Assembly (NCBI GenBank): GCA_020201415.1
Contig: JAIVGW010000036.1
Span: 1-12,157 of the forward strand
DNA from: Lentisphaerota bacterium
GTDB lineage: Bacteria > Verrucomicrobiota > Kiritimatiellia > JAAZAB01
Direction of reading: 5' to 3'
DNA length: 12,157 bases
Made by a program: the position numbers and the translations under genes. Below are positions 6,719 to 12,157 of this stretch, piece after piece (position 1 is the first letter of the stretch; each line of letters starts with the position of its first letter). The notes below the pieces were generated by a model. It was not told the DNA's origin, made no database searches, and saw only the letters and a list, made by a program, of their open reading frames with translations.

Positions 6719-9700
6719 ATGAAACATATGCAAGCAGGTTGGCGACGATCTCAAGTGGCGTTGTTATTGCTGGTGGTTGCCTTGTGGTTTCAGTGCAGGC
6801 CGCAGGTCCGCGGCATGGAGGCCGGGGCCGGCGGCGCCCGGGAATTGTTTGTTTGCGCCGTGACCGGGGATGATGCGGCGGCCGGGGGCATTGTGCTCAA
6901 TCCCGGCGCGCCCGGCCGTCCGATTACCCTGCGTGGCGCCTGCCGCGGCCGGGTCATTATTGGCGAACCACCGGCCCTGATTACCGGTTGGACGCGGGTA
7001 GATGGATTGGAATACACCTATGTTGCCGACACCAAACTTGACTTGCAGTCCTTGATGGAGAGTTCCACCGGCCGGCAGCTGCGGCCCATGCCGTCACTGC
7101 TCGATGTGGAAGAGCTGGCGGGCACGTTTTATCATGATGTGGCGGCCGGTAAAATCTATCTGCATCCTTCCGACAGCGAGAGCGCCGAGCGTCATTTGTA
7201 CATTGTGCCGTCGCCCACCGGCCTGGGCATCTTGCTGGCGGATCACACGGTAGTGGAGGATCTGGTGCTCACCGGCATGGGTAATGCCGCCATTCGCGGC
7301 AATGATCCAACCAATGCGGTGGTGCGCCATTGCCTGGCTTATGGCAATGGCTATGCCGTTGAACTGCGTGGCGGCCGGGATTGTGTAATCAGCGGTAATC
7401 ATTTCTGGGCCAATGTGCCGAAGTATGCGGCCGGGTCGCAGGTGTATGTCACCAAGCCGCGTGCCCTGGGAATTGTCATTGAAAACAACCTCGTTTATGA
7501 CTCGTCCAAGTCTGGTGTCCGGTTTTACGACGTCGGCGAGGTGGTGAAAGATTGCGTTTTGCGCGGGAATATCATCAAAGGCTCGCATTCCAAGGGTGTG
7601 CCGCGTGATCAAGGTCTGCATGCTGAAAACAATGTGAGCTTGAGCAGCCTGTGGGCGCATGCCGGGGGCCATAACACCTATGGCTTCTCACCCCGCCCGG
7701 AGTATATCAAGCAGACCGACTTGCTCATGAATAATCGCGATTGGCATTTCGCCGATCCGGCCTACATGGATTACCGACTGCAGGCGGACAGTCCCGCGCG
7801 CGGCGCGGCGCCGGACGGCTCGGATCGTGGCGCTTTTCCGTATGATGCTTCCGTTGTGTTTGTCAGTCCCGATGGGGATGACAGCGCCGCCGGCACGGCT
7901 CAGGCGACCGCCTGGCGCACTTTACGGCAGGCTGTATCAGCCTTGCGGCCGGGCCACACGCTTTACCTGGAACCCGGCGCGTGGGACGAAACGCTGGTTC
8001 TGGAAGGACTGCATGGTGAAAAGACTAATCCGATCCGTATCAGGGTGCGCGGCCGGGGCCGCGCCGTTTTGTCTGAACTGCGTATCAGGGATTGCGCCAA
8101 TTTGGAACTGGAAGGTCTGGGGTTGGCGGGGGATGCCGCCGTTATTGAAGTGCGGGGTTCGCATGGGATTGTGTTGCGGCGGTGCTGGGTCACCCGCGCC
8201 GCGCCCGGCGCCGGCATCGTGGTTGGCGCATCGCGCCATGTGACGCTGGAGCATTGCGCGGTCGCGGGCGGCGGTGTCGGATTGCTGCTGGATGAGTCAC
8301 ACGATGTCGAACTGGTCAGTTCACTGCTGGCAGCCGCCGGGGCGCAAATTGAATTGCGCGGTGACACCCGGGATTTTTGGAGTGAGTATAACGCTTTTGC
8401 AATCAGCTCCGGCGGCGCACCGCTGGCGGCGACTCCTGCGGGGGTCTCGGCGACTTTGGAGGAATGGCGCGCCCTGCGCGGAATGGACCTGGCATCGCAT
8501 GTTGCGAGTATTGATGATTTTGTCGATTCTTACCGAGGCGATTTTCGCGCGCGCGCCGGCCGGCCCCCATCATATGGCGGACGTTATGAAAAACCGGTGG
8601 GGCCGCACGAGGTGCTGCTCCCGGCAGTATCGCGCCAGGCCATTGAACGAGTGGAGGTGGTCTCCACTACGCGCACCAGCGCCAATATCACCTACTGGAC
8701 GCCGGGCCGTGTCACGGGCACACTGATCGAGTGGGGTAAAACACCGGAATACGGCGAGTCCTATGACCGTGCCGAGCGCGCCCGCGGAGAATATGAAACC
8801 TTTCACACCGTCAGCCTGCTGGGGCTGGAGCCGGAGACAACGTATCACTTCCGGGTGGGGTTCCGTGATCATCATACGGAGGAGGACCAGGGGGATAATG
8901 AGTCGGCTGACATCGATATGGCCGCTGAAACGCCGCTGGTCTGGTCCGCGGACTATAGCTTCACCACGGCCGCGGCCGATCCGGAACCGCGTCTGCTGTA
9001 TGTGGCGTCGGACGGCGATGATGCCCGGGACGGTTTATCTGCGACAACAGCCTGGCGTTCCTTGCATAAGGCCGCGCGCGAGGCCCGGGCGGGCGATACC
9101 GTTACCATTGCTCCCGGGCGTTACCTGGAGCTGCTGCGTCCCCTGCAGACCGGCACCAGTGAACAAGGCCGCATAACCTTCAGGGCGGAACGTCCCTTGA
9201 CGGTGTTTCTGGATGGCGGGTTTGACGGTGACGGCACCGGTCGTTCACATGCTGTGCAACTAATGAGCAAGTCGTTCATTACCCTGGAAAACCTGGTGTT
9301 TGAAAAGGCCCGCAATCATGATAACGGCGGCTATCGCGGGTGGCCCGGCTATGCCGGACTGGTGCGGATCTCCGGGTCGACCGGGGTGGAGCTTAAGGCC
9401 TGTGTCATGGAAGGGCGGCATCGCTTCATGGTTGGCCTGGTGGCCGAGGGTTTGGGCACGATGCCGGGTGCGCCTCCGGCAGCGGCGCCTTTAATGGTGT
9501 CGGACAGTCTCTTCATAGGCAATTGGTTCTCGTTTTTTGTTGGCGGCCGTGGTCCCAATCACTTCCATCATAATGCCATAGTGCGCAGCCGGCTGTTGAT
9601 GGCGGCCTTCAGCGCCCCAACTGAACTGCGCAACAACATCTATCAAAGCCTGGGCGAGAACAAATGGGGCAGCAACCTGTTCGTCGGGGTTGACCGGATG

Positions 9701-10018
9701 GACTCGGATTACAATTGCTTCGGCTGGGATCAGCAGAATGAACACCGGGTGGTCGCCTGGCTGGGACGTCGTCCCTCGCGTACCGCCGTGCGGGGCCTCC
9801 AGGGCTGGCAGGAGGAGTTTGGCCAGGACCCGCACGGGATTGAGGCCGATCCGGGCTATCCGCTGTCGGCTCAGGTGAACTTTGGCGGCAGTGGCAAGGT
9901 GGGCCCGGCCCGCCCGTTGTCGATTGACGATTTGATTCTCCCGCCGGACAGTCCCTGTCGCGGTGCGGGCGAAAACGGTGCGGACATCGGTCCGCGCTGG
10001 GAGCGTTTTTTAGACTGA
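6719..10018 (+). CDS. Large secreted parallel beta-helix protein with three 'GDD' modules and an FN3-like domain
   Basis: A 1099-residue extracytoplasmic protein, likely a glycan lyase-like or glycan-binding beta-helix. I chose ATG 6719 over 6698 because AGGG (6707-6710) sits eight bases before it and it gives a clean signal peptide: basic MKHMQAGWRRSQ, then VALLLLVVALWF. Three modules start with similar strands: LFVCAVTGDD (about residue 42), VFVSPDGDDSAAG (about 379) and LYVASDGDDARDG (about 758). Modules 2 and 3 continue TAWRTLRQAVSALRPG and TAWRSLHKAAREARAG, leading into pectate-lyase-like right-handed beta-helix coils rich in short repeats such as VIENNLVYDSSKSGVRF. Between modules 2 and 3 (about residues 638-753) an FN3-like domain is seen: RTSANITYWTPG, LIEWGKTPEY, GLEPETTYHFRVGF. 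Module 1 lacks the TAWRTL segment. No catalytic residues can be assigned. Divergent AraC gene upstream. Exact substrate unknown. Confidence 0.82.
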   Translation: MKHMQAGWRRSQVALLLLVVALWFQCRPQVRGMEAGAGGARELFVCAVTGDDAAAGGIVLNPGAPGRPITLRGACRGRVIIGEPPALITGWTRVDGLEYTYVADTKLDLQSLMESSTGRQLRPMPSLLDVEELAGTFYHDVAAGKIYLHPSDSESAERHLYIVPSPTGLGILLADHTVVEDLVLTGMGNAAIRGNDPTNAVVRHCLAYGNGYAVELRGGRDCVISGNHFWANVPKYAAGSQVYVTKPRALGIVIENNLVYDSSKSGVRFYDVGEVVKDCVLRGNIIKGSHSKGVPRDQGLHAENNVSLSSLWAHAGGHNTYGFSPRPEYIKQTDLLMNNRDWHFADPAYMDYRLQADSPARGAAPDGSDRGAFPYDASVVFVSPDGDDSAAGTAQATAWRTLRQAVSALRPGHTLYLEPGAWDETLVLEGLHGEKTNPIRIRVRGRGRAVLSELRIRDCANLELEGLGLAGDAAVIEVRGSHGIVLRRCWVTRAAPGAGIVVGASRHVTLEHCAVAGGGVGLLLDESHDVELVSSLLAAAGAQIELRGDTRDFWSEYNAFAISSGGAPLAATPAGVSATLEEWRALRGMDLASHVASIDDFVDSYRGDFRARAGRPPSYGGRYEKPVGPHEVLLPAVSRQAIERVEVVSTTRTSANITYWTPGRVTGTLIEWGKTPEYGESYDRAERARGEYETFHTVSLLGLEPETTYHFRVGFRDHHTEEDQGDNESADIDMAAETPLVWSADYSFTTAAADPEPRLLYVASDGDDARDGLSATTAWRSLHKAAREARAGDTVTIAPGRYLELLRPLQTGTSEQGRITFRAERPLTVFLDGGFDGDGTGRSHAVQLMSKSFITLENLVFEKARNHDNGGYRGWPGYAGLVRISGSTGVELKACVMEGRHRFMVGLVAEGLGTMPGAPPAAAPLMVSDSLFIGNWFSFFVGGRGPNHFHHNAIVRSRLLMAAFSAPTELRNNIYQSLGENKWGSNLFVGVDRMDSDYNCFGWDQQNEHRVVAWLGRRPSRTAVRGLQGWQEEFGQDPHGIEADPGYPLSAQVNFGGSGKVGPARPLSIDDLILPPDSPCRGAGENGADIGPRWERFLD

Positions 10019-10030
10019 GAAATGTGTTAT

Positions 10031-10287
10031 TACCTGAATTTTGCACCGCGCGAGTTTGGCACAGGGCGCGGCGCGCGGGGTGCCGCTGTATAAGCATACC
10101 GCAAAGCCCCGCGCAACAAAGCCGTGCGCCAAAAGCGCGCGGCCGGCTGCCGCCGAATATTGGCGTTTTTTAAAGTATCAACGTATCACCATATGGGAGA
10201 CTTGAGACCACCGTGCAATAATTAAATTGAGCCTCTTATTGCTGTTTAAAATCATGTCAACGCCAATATTTGTGCAAAATTCAGGTA
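10031..10287. mobile_element. MITE-like element with TA-ended terminal inverted repeats, left repeat split by a GC-rich insert
   Basis: TACCTGAATTTTGCAC (10031-10046) and its exact reverse complement (10272-10287) bracket 257 bases. A second pair, AATATTGGCGTT (10156-10167) and AACGCCAATATT (10259-10270), sits just inside. On the right the two repeat blocks are one base apart; on the left they are separated by 109 GC-rich bases (10047-10155). The simplest reading is an element of about 148 bp with 29-bp terminal repeats, later interrupted. Ends in TA fit the TA target of IS630/mariner-type transposases. The element has no coding capacity. It fills the whole gap between the beta-helix and DUF4838 genes. 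Confidence 0.6.
10073..10114. repeat. Large GC-rich hairpin inside the insert (REP-like)
   Basis: GCGCGGGG (10073-10080) pairs with CCCCGCGC (10107-10114). Inside, after symmetric four-base internal loops, GCTGTAT and ATACCGC pair with one mismatch around an AAGC loop. This makes a 42-base cruciform-like structure. There is no T run, so it is not a standard intrinsic terminator, but it could act on the 3' end of the beta-helix mRNA. Confidence 0.55.
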
Positions 10288-10304
10288 TTAATGTAGGGTA
10301 ATCC

Positions 10305-10310
10305 GGAGGG
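10305..10310 (+). promoter_or_regulatory. Strong ribosome binding site of the second DUF4838 gene
   Basis: GGAGGG lies six bases before ATG 10317. It decides the start and suggests efficient translation, in contrast with the weak or absent SD sites of the left operon. Confidence 0.7.
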
Positions 10311-10316
10311 GCATAA

Positions 10317-12157
10317 ATGAAGCGGATCTTTTATTTGGCAATGATGGCGGTATGTGTGGCCGGCTATATCAGGGCGGAGACACCGGAACAGGAACTGATC
10401 ATAGTCGAAAACGGGCAGTCGGCCTATACCATAGTCGTGCCGGACGCCGATGATCCCGGCAAGCGCCTGGGCGCGGCCGCTGATTTGTTGCGCGAGCGGC
10501 TCGAGCTGACCACGGGGGTTAAATTGCCCTTGGTCAAGGAGAGTGAATTTGAAGGCGGTCCGGCCATTTATCTGGGGCGGACGGAAGCGGCCCGGCGGGC
10601 GGGACTGCCGGTGGACGAGATCAAGGGCTGGTCATTTCTGCAAAGAGTGGTGGGCGCTGACCTGTTTCTGGTGGGCGAAGACGCCTCGGCCGGGATCCAG
10701 GGCCGCGAGAGTCTCGGGTATCAGGGCACCATGCGGGCGGTAACCGTGTTTCTGGAGGACCAGGTCGGTGTGCGCTTTGTTCTGCCCGGCCCACGCGGCG
10801 CCGTGAATCCCCAGCTGGAGCGGTTGGCCGTCCCCGCTGATCTCAATGTGGCCTGGACCCCGATCTTCGATTACGTCATCGGGCGCCGGGCGCGCGATGA
10901 CGCCTATTCCATCGCCAATCACTTTTTCGGTCAGACACCGATCGTGCGTACCTACGGAGGACATTCCTACTACACGGCCGTGCCGGCGGAAAAATACGGT
11001 GAAAGTAATCCCGAATACTTTGCCTTCTCCGGCGGCGCACGCAGTTCCCACGGCAATCATCTGTGTATCTCCAATCCCGAGGTGCAGGAGCTGATGCTGC
11101 AGGAAATGGAAGGCCAGCTTGATCTTGGTTATGCATGGGTGGAATTGGCCCAGACCGACGGCTATGTAGCCTGTCAATGCCCCGCATGTCAGGCGCTGCA
11201 TCCTAATATTGGCGAAAGGATTTGGATCGTTCACCGCAAGCTGGCCGAGGAGATGCAAAAACGGCGGCCCGGTAAAAAAATTATGCTGTTGTCTTACGGC
11301 CAGACCGGAGATCCCCCTCTTAGTTTCACCAACTTTCCCGATAATGTGGTGATTCAGATGACGCGTTACACGCCGGCCGACTTCGATGCCTGGCGGCCTT
11401 TCAATGTGCAGAAAAGTGTTTACATCTATAACTGGGGGCGGGCCCGGCCGCACGTGTCACCCAGATACGCCGTCGATCAAGTGCGCCTGTTCGCCGACAA
11501 CGGGGTGCGCGGGATTTATCTGTGCGGCGGTTTGGACCAGGGGCTGGCGGCCTGGGGGCTGTTTGCCCCTTCCTATTACGCCTTCGGTAAGGCGCTGGCC
11601 GATCCGTCACGCGATGCCGACCAGTTGGAGCGTGAATTCATCGACGCCGCCTTCGGTGAAGCGGCTGCGCCGATGCGCGCCTTTTTTCACTTGATGCATC
11701 GGCGGCTGGAGGTCTATGCCCTGCTGGACCGGGTGCGCACCCATAAGTTTGATGCCATGGCGGGTGATTTTGAAACGCATTTCTTTCCACCCAAGGTGCT
11801 TAATGACATGACCCATCAATTGGCGCGCGCCAAGGAGCAAATTGGTAAGAACCACGCGGCGCGGGCGGAGGCTGAGAACATCAGGGCCCGGGTGGAACTG
11901 GTGGAAGCCGAATTCCGGTACCTGCACAGTGTGGCGAGCGTTTTTCACATGTACCGGGCCTATCGCATGCTGCCGAACTGGACATCCTTCGGTCTCCTGG
12001 AGCAGAAGGTGCGGGAATACCAGGAGACCTTGGACTGGCTGTTTCCTGACGGCAAACCGCGACCGGCCGACGGCCTGCGCGCTCCATTCAACGGCCGCAA
12101 GGTTGGTCAGGGTGGGGTGCCCTTTAACTGGGATTTTGCCCTGTTGCGGGAACAGGG
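10317..12157 (+). CDS. Secreted DUF4838 family protein, 3'-incomplete at the window edge
   Basis: An open frame of 613 codons with no stop before the edge. MKRIFYLAMMAVCVAGYIRA is a signal peptide, so the protein is exported. A GH67-type N-terminal domain follows at about residues 28-135 (IIVENGQSAYTIVVPD, AADLLRERLELTTG, AIYLGRT). Next come FLEDQVGVRFVLPGPRG, GGHSYYTAVPAEKYGE, NPEYFAF, and QTDGYVACQCPACQALHP with the family cysteines 286, 288 and 291. The downstream part (PRYAVDQVRLFADNGVRG, LAAWGLFAPSYYAFGKALAD) is typical of the barrel region. The C-terminal helical part (about 455-570) is rich in charged residues. The strong SD site and intact frame indicate a functional gene, unlike its broken relative at 2538-4525. 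Enzymatic activity is unproven for the family; a role on a polysaccharide is inference from the neighbouring beta-helix protein. Confidence 0.85.
   Translation, partial: MKRIFYLAMMAVCVAGYIRAETPEQELIIVENGQSAYTIVVPDADDPGKRLGAAADLLRERLELTTGVKLPLVKESEFEGGPAIYLGRTEAARRAGLPVDEIKGWSFLQRVVGADLFLVGEDASAGIQGRESLGYQGTMRAVTVFLEDQVGVRFVLPGPRGAVNPQLERLAVPADLNVAWTPIFDYVIGRRARDDAYSIANHFFGQTPIVRTYGGHSYYTAVPAEKYGESNPEYFAFSGGARSSHGNHLCISNPEVQELMLQEMEGQLDLGYAWVELAQTDGYVACQCPACQALHPNIGERIWIVHRKLAEEMQKRRPGKKIMLLSYGQTGDPPLSFTNFPDNVVIQMTRYTPADFDAWRPFNVQKSVYIYNWGRARPHVSPRYAVDQVRLFADNGVRGIYLCGGLDQGLAAWGLFAPSYYAFGKALADPSRDADQLEREFIDAAFGEAAAPMRAFFHLMHRRLEVYALLDRVRTHKFDAMAGDFETHFFPPKVLNDMTHQLARAKEQIGKNHAARAEAENIRARVELVEAEFRYLHSVASVFHMYRAYRMLPNWTSFGLLEQKVREYQETLDWLFPDGKPRPADGLRAPFNGRKVGQGGVPFNWDFALLREQ

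Noticed and set aside
7094..7672. 192-codon minus-strand frame inside the beta-helix gene
   Set aside because: No motif and no SD site; the plus-strand frame is continuous across it with beta-helix character.
10632..11453. 273-codon minus-strand frame
   Set aside because: It is antisense to the DUF4838 frame, which has a signal peptide, SD site and family motifs; GC-rich DNA makes such shadows common.
1..12157. CRISPR array, tRNA or rRNA gene
   Set aside because: I saw no regularly spaced direct repeats and no cloverleaf or rRNA-like sequence.

Overview
The window reads as an accessory, carbohydrate-degradation region of a polysaccharide-degrading bacterium. Two DUF4838 proteins, a GH2 beta-galactosidase, a secreted PHP-domain protein, an SDR epimerase and a very large secreted parallel beta-helix protein occur together. 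This combination is typical of Lentisphaerota, Kiritimatiellota or Planctomycetota (PVC-type bacteria). No rRNA or marker gene is present, so the assignment is inference from gene content.

Layout. (1) Positions 1 to about 4525, minus strand, visibly more AT-rich: a four-gene operon read from high to low coordinates, DUF4838 -> PHP -> SDR epimerase -> GH2 beta-galactosidase. Three of the four genes are damaged. DUF4838 has lost its 5' end, PHP has a frameshift at an 8-T run plus a lost C-terminus and a substituted metal-ligand motif, and GH2 has an in-frame TAA. (2) Positions about 4525 to 5600: a scar-like patch holding an orphan gene tail, a PIN toxin with a ribbon-helix-helix antitoxin, and a short stretch of hairpins that includes an attC-like structure. 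(3) Positions 5597 to 6587, minus strand: a 37-codon SEC-C zinc-motif frame next to the 3' end of an AraC-type regulator, whose last residues no longer look like AraC. (4) Positions 6588 to 12157, plus strand, GC-rich: a divergent promoter region, a 1099-residue secreted beta-helix/FN3 protein, a MITE-like element with terminal inverted repeats, and a second, apparently healthy secreted DUF4838 protein that runs off the right edge.

How the genes may work together: the AraC regulator is divergent from the beta-helix gene and probably controls it. The beta-helix and DUF4838 proteins would act outside the cytoplasm on complex glycans. The left operon looks like a second glycan locus that is decaying after a rearrangement near 4525. 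If this is a metagenome assembly, some lesions could be sequencing errors, but their variety (nonsense, homopolymer indel, truncation, missense, in-frame deletion) argues for real decay.
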